Source: Forficula auricularia (Eukaryota > Arthropoda > Insecta > Dermaptera > Forficulidae). From it: 64,000 nt of DNA. Numbering within the stretch: position 1 is the first letter of the stretch; each line of letters opens with the position of its first letter. Below, piece after piece: positions 1-11,306 of this stretch. A program made the position numbers and the translations under genes. The notes below the pieces were generated by a model, which worked only from the letters and a program-made list of their open reading frames with translations, searched no databases and had not been told where the DNA came from. Where the stretch lies: contig JALMQS010000136.1 in NCBI GenBank assembly GCA_024734495.1, positions 248,001 through 312,000 of the forward strand, given 5' to 3'.

Positions 1-2
1 TA

Positions 3-457
3 AATTCAGAAGAGCTAAAATCTTTAAAGGGACGTAATTTTAAAATCAAGGATGGAATATTTCTAACATCTTCTATTGTTGCAATAATACAACTTTAGCT
101 AGTGCCAAAATGTTTGACCCTGTCTCATTTAATAAAAGGTTAATTGGAACTAAAAAATTGAGTAAAATGAAACAAGGGCTCGCATTGAGAGCCTTGGGCT
201 GAGGCACACTTTACGCTGTCATTGGCACGTCATTAGCCTATCTCTTATGGAAACTCCCAGGGGTTTCACATATGAAAGAATTTAGAGAAAAGTTTGGGGA
301 AGCCTTACCAAAAATTTCCAAAAATGATCCTCCCCAGGGATGCATAGAATTTGCTGGATTGACAGATTTACTTACTTTTTTAAGTAGTTCCAAACGTGGT
401 AGATTAATTAGTATATTTATAAAAAGGTATAATCTATTTTTCGAGACTGCACATTGA
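3..457 (+). pseudogene. TMEM242-like gene copy, frameshifted and with an internal stop
   Basis: Seen: the reading frame open from the left edge contains KDGIFL near nt 54-71. A frameshift at about nt 84-92 moves to the frame of ASAKMFDPVSFNK and KQGLALRALG. A TGA at 200-202 sits where the family has Trp in the ALRALGWG motif. The frame then runs on through GTLYAVIGTSLAYLLWK, SHMKEFREKFG and LPKISKNDPP to a TGA at 455-457. Known: TMEM242 is a small two-pass inner mitochondrial membrane protein that assists ATP synthase c-ring assembly, and ALRALGWG, the second hydrophobic segment and the MxxFR..PKIPKN tail are its conserved stretch. Inference: two lesions and no intron across the conserved core suggest a dead copy, perhaps processed, although no poly(A) tail is visible. 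Assembly error in a live gene is the alternative. The 5' end lies outside the window. Confidence 0.72.
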
Positions 458-3240
458 CTTTTTGTATGTTCGCCACTTTTTAATTTTTTTTTTTAAATAA
501 CCGCGACACAACGACAATAAAAAAATATGTTTTAAACCATTTCGTCAAACCAGGACTTTTAATACCTAAGTGTAGTTATGAGTTATGTTCAATAATTACT
601 ATCCTTCGAGAGGTTGCCAAACAACAAATCGATTTTCATCTGAATTCACTCCTCAATGTGAATCCTAAAAACTAATCAAATCAGTACCTCGTTTTTGGAA
701 ATTTAAACGTGTGGCGAATATTAGTTCATGAAAGAATAATGATAACAAAACACATAGAAGTATATGGTAGAAGAATTAGTTTGGATCTTCTTCTTCGACA
801 TATATCCACCAGATCTGAACTGATTGTGGGAAAATCTTTATTATTTAATAAAATTTGAAATCTTATTCTGTAATTATATATATATTTTTGTTAAATAACA
901 TTTTATAGGATAAAAAACCACAACAACCTATCGTGTGATTTTGTATTATAATTCGACATAGATCATCATTTAAAAGTAGCAGCAAGTGTTTGTTGCTTGA
1001 TATTCTTTCGATTTCTAGTCATTGCCCAAATTAACGGTCTCCCAACCATGGTTAATCCTAAACTGAAGAGACAATCAGCCTGATGATGACCGGCGCCACC
1101 CACAATTCACAGGTGGTTTCAAATAAATAAAGTAATCTCTACTAATCGTTCCAGATGAAGAAACGCTTCATCTTCGGAAATTGTCTAGATCATCATGATC
1201 TATTATTAAATGTCTTCCTCTGGACGATATGTTTTCGTACGAGTCACCGGGGACGCACCATCGGGCACAGCAGGGGGGCCTGGCCCTACGAGTCCCCCGC
1301 ATCAAAATCCTCTGATTTAGAAGGAAACTAAAGCATTACGCTTAACAGAGGCTAATTATGACGCTGCACACTTGCTTCAGCAAACAATCCTCAATCGTTG
1401 CACTATCATCTTCATGTGTCAAATCGATCGAAGCTGCGATTCATTTCCAGAAATATAAATAAATCCTCAAAGTCATCATTGATCACTATGGATTAAAAAA
1501 AAAAGAATAAGTATATAATCGCAGCTGTAATCAAAAGATCCCTTTAAAAGAGTTTTCTTAAATAATGAAAATGTTCTGCTAGAAGAGTTTATTTATTTAT
1601 TTGTTCATTATACTGTTATAAACACAAGTGGGAATAATAAGAAATACTTTATATTTTTCAAAAATAAAAATTTTCCCACGGATTCTTGACATCTAGATTT
1701 TTGCTTCATCGATTAAAGAACATTTCGATTTTCCTCACAGCATCTTCCATTAATCTTAATTAATCCCCTACATGAATATCTACAATTTGATCATTTTTAA
1801 AAGTAAATTATAAATTGGACGAAAAAAGACTCAATATACCACACATTTCACAAACTTTTTTTCAATAATTTTAACCATTTTTGAAATATTTTGTGAAAAG
1901 GAAGCAAAAACGGCTATCTGTCAAGTAAAATCATGTGTGGACGAATGAAGAGAAAATGATATTAAATCTAGAATTGTCCAGGCTAAAATGGGTTTTAATT
2001 CAAAAGAAAAATTATTATGCCCTTCCTCAGAAAACTGTAATCAAAAGATCCATTTAAAAACCTTGAAACTATGCAACAATTTCATTTCATTTCGAGAACC
2101 AATATACTTTTCAAAACAAAAATATTTTTTATAGAAATATTTGAAAAATCGGATAATAATTTGAAAATTTTTAAAATCTTCCTGAATTTATGAAAACACT
2201 CTAAATAATTGAAATTTTAGGGATGCGCCGCATTCACAACATCCATGGACCGCACTTCCCTGATTGGCCCATTGTAGAAGCTTTTCAGTGCTTATACCCA
2301 TTTTATAGATTCTATCATGCTCGCTATCATGGTATGAGCTCCGATAAGATAAACCCGATAATTCCAACCAAAGTCTGCTTTGAGCGTTTCAAGGATTCCC
2401 TGATTCCCAACAGACCTTCTTGGTCAAATTGAGGAGGTTCCTGAAATATTCATGGATTGTAGTTGTAGGAACTGAACCTATCTCCCTTTTTCCCGACTAA
2501 CAAATTCTAAATCTTAAAGTCCCGGGTCTACAAAATACAAACAACGTATGACTAGACCACGGTCCACAAGCTACTGAATTTTCTTTTTGCATTCAATCTC
2601 ATTTAAAAAAATCACATTGAGTTCTCACGTTTCGTAATATTGTTGTCCCTTAAGAAACAAAAAGTTCATTAAAAGACACATTTTTATAAAGTAAAGAAAA
2701 TTTTGAAAGATTTTTTTAGAAACTTTTTAAAATTTTAAATATAAAATACTAGGTAGGTTTCACTTAAATAAAAGATCAGTTACTTGTTTAGCACGACTCC
2801 ACCATGTATAGGTATAAGCCCATCTTCAGGAGTACACAAAGGACACTCTCCCCCATTCTCCCTTAATAAAAAAGACCCATTTTGAGATTTACAATGTTTA
2901 CATATATATAAATAAATCGGATTTTTTATAAAAAACAATCTCCAAATGTTTATTAAAACACTAATATAAAATTATTATAGATTTGTATTTATTTATATAA
3001 CAAAAACAATCAATAAAATTTTTTCAATGTACATCGTATATGTACCAGTTTATTTGTTTCAATCAGAGGACGACGAGCGAAACGAGTTGATAAAATTAGA
3101 GAAAAAAGAACACTTTTATCTATAACATCTCGGATTTAGTAGTTGGCAACAACCTCTTGTGATTTTTTTTGACATGTTCATCCACATTAAGCCCTTCACT
3201 TAGATGTCTAGTTGTTGTATAATTTATAGTACCTGGAGGC
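458..3240. other. Intergenic stretch, no recognised gene
   Basis: AT-rich DNA. Two patches are less AT-rich than their surroundings. The first, 1225-1320, is GC-rich and lies over a 44-codon minus-strand ORF at 1168-1302. The second, 2223-2432, has a plus ORF of 69 codons with balanced composition preceded by TTTTAG. Neither product is recognised, and both could be conserved non-coding DNA or chance. A dispersed repeat with AAATGTTTATT (about 2905-2970) recurs at 3.65, 17.4 and 21.0 kb. Confidence 0.4.
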
Positions 3241-3257
3241 ACCGAGCGATGCTCGGT
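3241..3257. repeat. Perfect short hairpin
   Basis: ACCGAGC and GCTCGGT form a 7-bp stem around a GAT loop. Hairpins of this sort next to TE termini are common in insects, but no Helitron-type CTRR end follows on either strand, so no family is assigned. Confidence 0.5.
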
Positions 3258-4500
3258 AACTTCTTCCTTCAGTTAAAAGCTTTTTTTAATATTATTTTTA
3301 ATTTATAATTCTGATAAAAATGTCGATTTTTATTTGAGAGTCGTTTTCAAATTAAAAAAAATACAAAAATATATCATATTTGACCACTGTACCCCCTCCC
3401 ACCTCCATCCCGCTCGACCCCACCACCGAAACCTCGCCCTACCCCAGATCACCCACCACTGCACCCCACCTCCTGCACCTGTTTTGATTCAACCATATGA
3501 TTCATTTTTATTCATCGATCCATTATTTTATCCATCTAATAAATAAAACCTATCAAAATGTGTTGTTTTTTCAGAAAATTGTGACCTGATTATGCGAAAT
3601 ATATTTTTAAATAAATTCTTGATTATTTTTTATTCTATTAAATAAATAAAGTTCTTTATAAAAAACAATTATAAAACGTTTATTAATATTTCTAATTAGG
3701 GAGAACAAAATATGTTAAAATCCACAATCACAATACTTCTTCAAGGCCTTTGAGAATAAGGGATTAGCCCAACCCATTGTCTGTCTGGGTACAAAAGTAA
3801 ACAAAAGAGAAACCTTTTTTAAACTCCAAGATTGAGATTTGTCTAATCTAATAATTAATTTGATTACGAAAAAACCCATCAAAAACAATTTTGTCGAAGA
3901 TGAGACCGTGACAGATCGAATTTCCAACCCAAAAACCCCCTAACCCGTGAATTTCATCAAAATCGGTAGAGTCGTTTTCAAAATAGAACCAAGATACAAA
4001 TATATATATATATAATATAAATAAATATATATATAATTTTTGCTCATTTAATAAGAGTAGATAGATATGACAGGTGTATTGGTTAAATCATGAGGTGTGT
4101 TTAAATCAAATGCCAAATTTTTACTAAAGAAATGACTTTTTATAGTAAGAAATTGGTATTTTATAAAAAGAAAACTTGATATTTTTTTTTATCGAGTTTT
4201 ATGAAATTTTGTTTAAAATTAGCGAAATTTATATCTATATGTGAGTGTATGTATGTATGTATGTAGGTGTTGAAGAGATCTAGACAATGAGGAAGTGATA
4301 GAGAAGATGACTTGGACGAATGGACCGACCAAGGATCACGATTATTAAATTAAAAGCCATTGGTCAGGCAACTGCGTATTGAAGTTGTTTATTTGATTTA
4401 TTTATTTATTCTTTTTTTACCCCCCCCCCCCCATCCCCCCACCTTATCCTCTTTTATAATACATTAATTATACCAAAAAAAAGGTTGTTCGTAATCCTCA
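3258..4500. other. Low-complexity intergenic DNA
   Basis: Contains a C-rich, G-poor stretch (about 3385-3480) and a copy of the AAAACGTTTATT dispersed repeat (about 3645-3710). A phrase AAAATCGGTAGAGTCGTTTT at 3959-3978 is typical of insect mobile-element ends and is followed by TA microsatellite (about 3997-4040). A GTAT microsatellite (about 4248-4266) and a poly(C) run (about 4419-4440) complete the stretch. No gene seen. Confidence 0.5.
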
Positions 4501-6127
4501 GCATATGAGAACTAATTTTCTCGTTTTACATTTAACCTTTCCATTTAATTTCTATTTGCATAATGTTTTGTCGCCCCAGAATCAACAACACACACACTCA
4601 CACACACAGAGAGAGCAACCTTTCCGATTAAAGGATTGGTTGTCCGTTTGTCTGTCTGTCCCTGGGTGTGGCGTATGTAAGCCTAACACCGTTGACAACC
4701 TCTCACATTTCTTCATAACATATATTATTAATGGTCCATATACCATATATGACTCCAAGTTAATTATACTACCAAAATGTTAAGATTTCTTCATTGTATC
4801 ATGAAAATAAAGTATTTCCAGGAATATTTTTAACTAAATTGCTCCTGTTAAGTGCGTGGGTAGAGATGAAGTTAGAAAAGAAGATTATGATGGATTTAGA
4901 AGATTTTTTTGTATTTCAGAAAGTTTCTCGAACTTATACATTTCTAAGAAATCAAACGAAACGAGAGGGTGAAGTAAATGTACATTTAAAGAGTTTTTTC
5001 AGTAATTTTAACTTTCCTAGTAATGCACACTCTATAAGTCGAAGAATTCCAGCTCTATGAAATTAGCTATTTTTGATGAGATTCAGAATGATTCGATCAC
5101 TATTTCTGGAATTGTTATTATTTTACGATCAGGGTTTGTTCAGACTCGTCATATCATGTGAAACCCACGCCACATTATAGAAATGGGGACCGGAACAGAT
5201 TTTTTGAATAGAATAATAACGAATCTATAATTTTTAAGTAACTTGGTGTCGGTTCTAGGTGAAGCATTTTAAATAAGATTTCATTAAAATGCAATCTACT
5301 TGATTATAGGGAGAGTCAAGATTAAATATTAATATATGTACCCTGATAATCACTTTATTAATCTTTAATCTTATAATAAAATAGTATTTCGTAGGGCCGT
5401 ACGTCAAGCTTAAATCATTTGCCAATAGATGGCAGTACTACCGCTTGAATCATTTTTCAATAAGATTGATACATTTTTTTTAATTATAGCTAATAAATTT
5501 CAAATAAAATTTTAAATAAGATTTATTTAAAATTTAATCTAGTTGATTATAGAGAAAGAGTCAAGATCAAATATTAATATTCGCACCGTGGTAATCACTT
5601 TGTTAATCTATATTAATAAAATAGTGTTTCAGTACCTTCTTTAAATAATGTAAAAAAAATTTTAAGAACCTCAAAGGAAAAGTGCAATACCGGTAGTGAA
5701 TAAAAGATATTGAAACATACCAAAAGTAAGTATGGAAGTGTTAATAAGTAGTAAAGTTTATTATTGGAATAAGGTTATCCGGTGATACCAATGCAAATGA
5801 TGGTTGTAATAAAATGAGGTGTGTAATAATTAAAAATAAAAAATAAAATACACCAATTTTTTAAATAATAATTTATTTTCAATTTATAAATTGTTCTTTT
5901 ATTATATTAGTTTTGGGTTTAAAATTTTCAAATCATAATTGGTAAATTTTAAGTTTGGTTATGCGCTACTTAATTTTATCTCTTAACTGCATTTATCCAT
6001 TTTTTCCGTTTTTCTAATTTCCAACTAGCAACTGGAAATGTATAAAATTTCCAGTTTCCATTTTTAATATTACTTTTTATTTGTTTACCCTGAATGTGAG
6101 CATGATTTAACGAAAATTTGACCACAA
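4501..6127. other. Intergenic DNA with a two-copy repeat
   Basis: A diverged duplication lies at about 5265-5400 and 5510-5632; both copies carry GAGTCAAGATYAAATATTAA and a following AATCACTTTNTTAATCT. A CA microsatellite is at about 4590-4610. ORFs here (4505-4783, 4794-5060) are AT-rich and unrecognised and are not taken as genes. Confidence 0.4.
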
Positions 6128-6142
6128 CGATCGCTGCGATCG
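6128..6142. repeat. Perfect hairpin/palindrome
   Basis: CGATCGC and GCGATCG flank a single T. A second hairpin lies just downstream at 6266-6293 (ACATTTGATTC / GAATCAAATGT around a 6-nt loop). Both stand out in otherwise AT-rich DNA; their role is unknown. Confidence 0.5.
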
Positions 6143-6363
6143 ATTCAGTTGTCCCCAGCATGCATTCCGCACCCTGCCAATAGGCAATCCATTCGGCACC
6201 TATTCTTCAAAGCTGCGTAAGATTCAGGCTCTATTGTAAAGTAAATAATCTATCGTATGTTTCCCACATTTGATTCAATCGCGAATCAAATGTAGGTGAT
6301 TTTTGTCAAATATTGAGTGAAAATAATATCTGAACTTATATATTTCTAACTTGAAATAATGAT

Positions 6364-6905
6364 GTTAAATAAATTTAGAATTTTTCTCATTAATATATCA
6401 AAGAATAATTGACATATTAACGAGAATTGTTTTTAGCGCGTTTTTTTGGAAAAGATATATATCGCGAGACTACTGCGGATGAAGCTATTGGAATCTGCGG
6501 AGTCATAAGTCTGGACCAAGAGAGAAAAAGATATGATCCATTTAGCTACAATGCAACGTCATTTTGCGTATAGCCCGCATAACACTCGTACATACATACA
6601 ACAGATCGGGCGCTCTGGACTATGAGATTGAATATATAACATCTTAGATTTCAAATTCATTTGGTGATCCATCCGAGTGTCATGCGGGCTATACGCAAAA
6701 TGACGTTGGATTGTAGCTAGATGGATCATATCTTTTTCTCTCTTGGTCCAGACTTAAGACTCCGCAGACTCCAATAGCTTCATCCGCAGTACTCTCGCGA
6801 TATATATCTTTTTCAAAAAAGCGCGGTCAAAACAATTCTCGTTAATATCTCAATTATTCTTTGATGATATTAATGAGAAAAATTATAAATTTAAGTAAAT
6901 AATCA
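6364..6905. mobile_element. Long inverted-repeat (fold-back) element
   Basis: Two arms of about 200 bp, roughly 6375-6590 and 6680-6890, are near-perfect inverted copies. Shared landmarks include the GGACCAAGAGAGAAAAAGAT block, CATTTTGCGTATAGCCCGCA and a CGCGA-containing segment. The spacer is about 90 bp. No coding sequence. It resembles a non-autonomous fold-back/MITE whose family is not recognised. Confidence 0.75.
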
Positions 6906-7100
6906 TTTGGCAATAGATTTTTTCTTATTAATTTTAAAATATCATGTGAGATTTTAAGTTAGAAGAGAAAGAATCCATGGAATATGCCCCTACTTAGGAT
7001 TACCACATAGTTTCTAATTCGAGAAACTAGTATTCCGGGCAAAAGCAGACTCATATATTAAAAATATATCAAAATTGTATCAACTATTAACAATTAATTT

Positions 7101-7350
7101 TGTATGGTACTTTTTTACTTAGTGAAAGTGGTGTAGGTTTAAGGTTCAACATAATATTAATTAATAAAGTAAAGCGTGTGTAGTTTCACGGTGAATGAAA
7201 TAAAACTCAAAGAGGTTTATAAAAACTCAATATATTTCTGATGATGGACTAATAATCCGAAATATATTGAGTTTGTATAAACCTCTTTGAGTTTTATTTC
7301 ATTCACTGTGAAACTACACACCCTTCACTTTATTAATTTTTGTATGGTAC
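7101..7350. mobile_element. Fold-back element flanked by an ~18-bp direct repeat
   Basis: Arms containing GAATGAAATAAAACTCAAAG (about 7193-7230) and its complement (7270-7310) make a fold-back. ATTAATTTTGTATGGTAC-like sequence ends at 7110 on the left and at 7350 on the right, differing only by one T, and looks like a target-site duplication. A shortened relative lies at 41755-41905. Confidence 0.65.
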
Positions 7351-7559
7351 AGTAATAGTTTCTCAATATAAAATATCCGAAAAGGGACTGTCTTTTACAA
7401 AATAAAGGCTTTCTAAATATTCAAGCAAGAAGTACTACCTATTCAAATGGAAATATTAATAGGCCTTTTAATGAAGAGTTTTCGGTTTATGTAACAACAA
7501 CAAACAGAAAAAAAATAAGAAATATTTTTTTTTTCTATTTTTTGATAATAATCTTTCTC

Positions 7560-7745
7560 ACTGGTCGGGAAATAGCAAATTTTCGGCAACATGGCGACAA
7601 CCAAGAACCAGAGGTGGAAATGTCGCGGCTGATCGCCCTCCATTCAGCCGGAACGTGTCATGTCTGCTCAAGCATTGAACCCACGATCCTCGAAATGGAC
7701 GGCCATCGCCAGGTGGAAGAGACCAGGAAACTGGCCATGTTACCT
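7560..7745. other. GC-richer islet, function unknown
   Basis: A stretch of high sequence complexity inside AT-rich DNA, with CAACATGGCG (a YY1/Pho-like GCCAT core) and several CpGs. A plus ORF runs through it (7542-7805) but the protein is not recognised and its ends are AT-rich. It could be an exon, an enhancer or promoter, or an old insertion. The flanking stretches 7351-7559 and 7746-8135 hold nothing recognisable. Confidence 0.35.
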
Positions 7746-8135
7746 ACATATCCCTGGGCCTTCATTCCATTTATTTATTATTATTTCATTTGTTATCATA
7801 TTTGATAAATGCACAAGAAAAAAACTGTCTCGTGTGCTTTTGAATCAATTCCACAAGTCATGCTACATATGGGACTGGAAATATACTTATATATTATTCT
7901 AGATATATACAATTGTATATACTTTTATGTGTATTCGGTGTTGTAAACGGTTAACGAAGCATGGAAATATTAAAAAAAATAAAAAAGTTGTTTTCAATTC
8001 TCTAATAAACAAGAAAAAAATATTTCAACAAGGAAATAAGCTTGCCAAGTGCGAGTTCGATCAGATACCGATGGCTTTGTACCTAATCAGAGATCGTTTT
8101 TCTCCAGTAAAAACCCCTAAAATATGTTTGTTTTT

Positions 8136-8250
8136 TGTCTTTTTTTTTAATGAAATTGATGAGAGAAGGAGTTACACCAAAGATGTGCATCTTCTAAAGG
8201 CCTGGGTTGGCCCCTTCATCGTGAAAAGTAGAAGAAGAAGAATTCCAGTG
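8136..8250 (-). mobile_element. SINE fragment (3' body), reverse orientation
   Basis: Matches the 3' body of the SINE at 9342-9698 in reverse complement: poly(T), then GAGAAGGAGTTACACC, then AAAGGCCTG and GGCCCCTTCATCGTGAAAAG. The tRNA head is absent. It is more diverged than the other copies. Confidence 0.75.
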
Positions 8251-9341
8251 AGTTAGAATCGAAGGATATGTCTGGAGGGTTTCTATCGAGGCGCCTAGAG
8301 ATTAGGCAACACAGCGTTTTCATTGCATTAAAATTAACCAAGTTAAAATTTTAATGTGAAACAAGTGACCTAGAATCCTTAACTCATAGTAAATGAATAT
8401 TGCATATAACATTTATTTTCTTTTATTTTTATTAAAGATGTTTCACCTTGCACCAAGACCACAATCTCTACTACCTAATTCTTATGGAAAATTAAGATCT
8501 TGACATTTTCTCTTGAATTATACTACTATTAGTTGATTAAATAAAGTTAAAAACAACTAAAATTTATGTTTTTGAAACATGCAGATTTCTTTTTTTGCAA
8601 TAAAACCTATGATTGACTGACGAATTTACTTAGATTATTTACTTTAAAAAATCACATAAATGCTATGTTTTGATGTAAACCTAAACATTTCACAACAAAT
8701 TTTATTAAATATTAGATACTAGACTTCTTTTGACTCAAGTGGAGCGAAATGACCTCCTTAATAGATTTTCGAGAACTAGAGTTTCTTCCAATGAAAAAAC
8801 GAAAATTTTCCCTAAAAAGTACATTTTCTCTACAATTTCTGACCGTTATCAAATTTTTAATACGTCTAATTGCCTATATTTAACTTTTTTGATCCAGGTA
8901 AGGTTATCAAATATTATGTGAAATATGTTTATTTTGAAAATAGCTCCCCCTGGACAAAAAAAAAGAAAATTCCAGTTGGAGACAAGAAAGAAATACAAGG
9001 AATGAGAGAGGAGAAGACCAAGAAAAAAAGAAGAAGATAAAGAATAAAGAATATAATTTGAAATAAAATAAAAGAAATTGCTCTGTAAAGTAATTGTTTT
9101 TAAAATAATTATGTAAAAAAATTACAAATGTATGTATAAATCCAAAACCCAAATAGGGTACGCTTGAGAACCTTGATATTAGCACACTTGATCCAGAACA
9201 TGTTTTCTAGACATTGGGAGATCTTCTAGACATCTTAAAGACAATAAAAACTGATTAAGACAACTTCTAGATCGATTCTGCTATCTGGGAATAAATAAAT
9301 AAATAATTATTTTCCAAATTTTAATAGAATAGATTTTGTCC
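8251..9341. other. Intergenic DNA with a dispersed repeat and a purine-rich tract
   Basis: About 8348-8480 is a dispersed repeat sharing GAAACAAGTGACCTAGAA and GATGTTTCACCTTGCACCAA with 59514-59625. About 8950-9050 is a long purine-dominated strand. No gene seen. Confidence 0.5.
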
Positions 9342-9348
9342 GTCTTCC

Positions 9349-9359
9349 TGGTGTAATGG
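9349..9359 (+). promoter_or_regulatory. RNA polymerase III A box of the SINE
   Basis: TGGTGTAATGG fits the A-box consensus TRGYNNANNGG exactly. Confidence 0.8.
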
Positions 9360-9392
9360 TCAGCATAACTGGTTGGCAACCCGGAGGTCTCG

Positions 9393-9403
9393 GGTTCGAT
9401 TCC
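9393..9403 (+). promoter_or_regulatory. RNA polymerase III B box of the SINE
   Basis: GGTTCGATTCC is a perfect B box (GGTTCGANTCC), so this copy retains an intact internal type 2 promoter. Confidence 0.85.
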
Positions 9404-9698
9404 CGGCTATACCCAGACATTTTTTCTGTAAGTATAGGGTCTGGTAATAAAAATTAAGTGTGAGATAAATTTAACCTAATTTATCGCGCGGAGAATTTAC
9501 CAGTGCTCGAAGCCCTTAAAAAAAACTTAGTAAATTGGACTATATCTAACTTTCTGAGATTTGGTTCGTAATCACGGAGTCTTTTCCTTCTACTCTGTTC
9601 TTTTCACGATGGAGGGGCCATCCCATACTGGCCTTTAAGGGATGGACTTTCTGGTGTATCTCCTTCTCACATCAATTCATTAAAAAACAAAAAAAAAA

Positions 9699-10547
9699 GT
9701 TTTACTTCTGTACGAGACCCTAAAATAAACGAATAAGCAAAAAAAATCGCAAATTTCTCAAAAATTTTAATATTTCCGTCACTCGATCTATGAAGTAATA
9801 TTTTTTTTCCTTTTTCTTATACTATGTACAATTGCATATAGTAGTATTGTATTTATGTAAATTCTATTCAATTGTAAACGATTAACGAAGCATGGAGAAA
9901 ATAATCTATACAGAAAAACTTTCCGATTCCTCTCTAATAAATAATATATAAAAAGATTCAAACGTAGAGGCAGGAAAAAAGTTAATTAAGGTTGAAATGA
10001 CAAGAAAGTGCATTAAAAAAAGAAAAAAAAACGGAGACAACGTTTCCCAATTTCTTCTAGAAAAACTTTTTCCATCCCGTGGATGGACAATTTGAAATTT
10101 AATTGGCAAACAGCAAGCAGACAAACTCCTCTGGCTGCCTATATAAAGGGCGAAAAAATTTTCTTTCTTTCGTTTCCTGTGGCAAGAAATTCTTCAGAAT
10201 TCGAAAGATGTCTCGAAAAATGTATTTAATCTAGGAAACATCTATTTTTCAAATCAGTCAAGCCGGAAATCTTAACATTTTTCCAACGCTCTAATTGAGT
10301 GAAGGGAAAAAGTAACGACTTCTCAGAACTGATTTAGATACCAAACTGTTCTGGTCCAGACCATTATGGGTACTTTTTGAGCTTATTTTCCAATTTTTCA
10401 ATGATAAAGGGAGAATTTCTTCTGAAACGCTTGGATTTATAATAAACGTTTTTTAATTGTTTTTTTTTTTTATTAAAAACTACCTATATTTATTATAATC
10501 GGCTTCCACGCCGACATCTACGTGATTTTTTTTTAATTTTAAATTAA
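9699..10547. other. Intergenic DNA with a TATA-like site
   Basis: No gene recognised. A reverse copy of the AAACGTTT dispersed repeat lies near 10380-10480. A consensus TATA box stands at 10139-10149 (separate entry). Confidence 0.45.
10139..10149 (+). promoter_or_regulatory. Possible TATA box
   Basis: CTATATAAAGG, embedded in locally GC-richer GGCTGC...GGCG, fits the TATA consensus. Only a 7-codon ORF follows a plausible start, so a real promoter is uncertain. Confidence 0.25.
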
Positions 10548-11063
10548 TACACCGAGGTGCAAAAAAATCGAGCCACCAATAAAAACTTTATTAAATATAA
10601 TAGTATATCTTTTTTTTATTTATTTATTTTTGACTGAAGATCGGCTTATGAAAGTGTACTTGTCACTTGTCGTTGACTTATCCCTTTATTAATTAGGCAC
10701 ATAATTTGAACTGTTTGAACTTCAGAAATATCCATTTTGTATATTTTATCTTTCTATCTATCAATGATGGTCAATCAAAATGATTCATTTTATTGATATT
10801 TCAAATGGAATTTGATCTTTTGTTAAAACTTTATTTAAATGTAAAGTGATATTGAGAAAGTATGATAATTTGTAATTGTATCTTTTAATTTAATTTTCGT
10901 TATTTTTTTTTTATAAAATGCAAAAATTTTCAAAATATTTATTGAATAAGTTAGTTTAAAAGTTAATAGAACATAATATATGGTTATTTGTAAAAATTTT
11001 AAAAATAATTTCCTATTTAATAAAGTTTTTATTGGTGCCTCAATTTTTTTGCACCTTAGTGTA
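10548..11063. mobile_element. Tc1/mariner-type MITE
   Basis: Terminal inverted repeats of about 48 bp: the left end is ACACCGAGGTGCAAAAAAAT and the right end is the inverse with GCACCTTAGTGT, each continuing into AATAAAAACTTTATT. TA stands at both outer ends, as in Tc1/mariner insertions. The interior is AT-rich without coding capacity. Confidence 0.82.
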
Positions 11064-11306
11064 GTTCATGACAAATGAAATTGATTAAAATTAGGTAATT
11101 TAAATGATTAATTTAAAACTCGTTAATAAAATTTATAAAGAGTCAGGTTGACCGAGTGGTCAAAGAGCTTGAGGAGAAATAAAATTTATTGAAATTTAAA
11201 TTATTATTTTAAAACCCATTAATTAAATTTATAAAAATTAGGAAATTTAAATTAATATTTTAAATCCCACTAAAAGTTAATGACAAATAAAATCTATTAA
11301 TTTAGA
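11064..11306. repeat. Short repeated AT segments with a tRNA-like 5' fragment
   Basis: The phrase TTAGGAAATTTAAATTA recurs here and at about 12025-12096 and 13405-13440, forming the background into which several elements inserted. At 11141-11170 there is a tRNA-Ser/Leu-like 5' arm with an A-box-like TGACCGAGTGG. No B box follows, so it is a fragment. Confidence 0.5.

Larger units (their letters stand above)
9342..9698 (+). mobile_element. Full-length tRNA-derived SINE
   Basis: A tRNA-like head (about 9342-9418) carries an A box and a B box at tRNA spacing. It is followed by a tRNA-unrelated body (GAGATAAATTTAACCTAATT, TTATCGCGCGGAGAATTTAC, CACGATGGAGGGGCCATCCC) and an A-rich tail (9681-9698). 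Three more copies of the body lie at 8136-8250 (minus), 47702-47948 (minus) and from 63788 (plus, running off the window). The multi-copy body shows that this is a SINE and not a tRNA gene. The anticodon-loop-like stretch TTGGCAA would read GGC (Ala), but the anticodon stem has mismatches. Confidence 0.88.

Noticed and set aside
9342..9418. tRNA-Ala(GGC)-like gene
   Set aside because: Anticodon stem has mismatches and the segment is joined to a body repeated three more times in the window, so it is the head of a SINE.
10188..10208. Heat-shock element near the TATA-like site
   Set aside because: GAA and TTC blocks are present but not at the required 2-nt spacing.
11141..11180. tRNA-Ser/Leu gene
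   Set aside because: Only the 5' arm with an A-box-like sequence is present; no B box or acceptor pairing follows.
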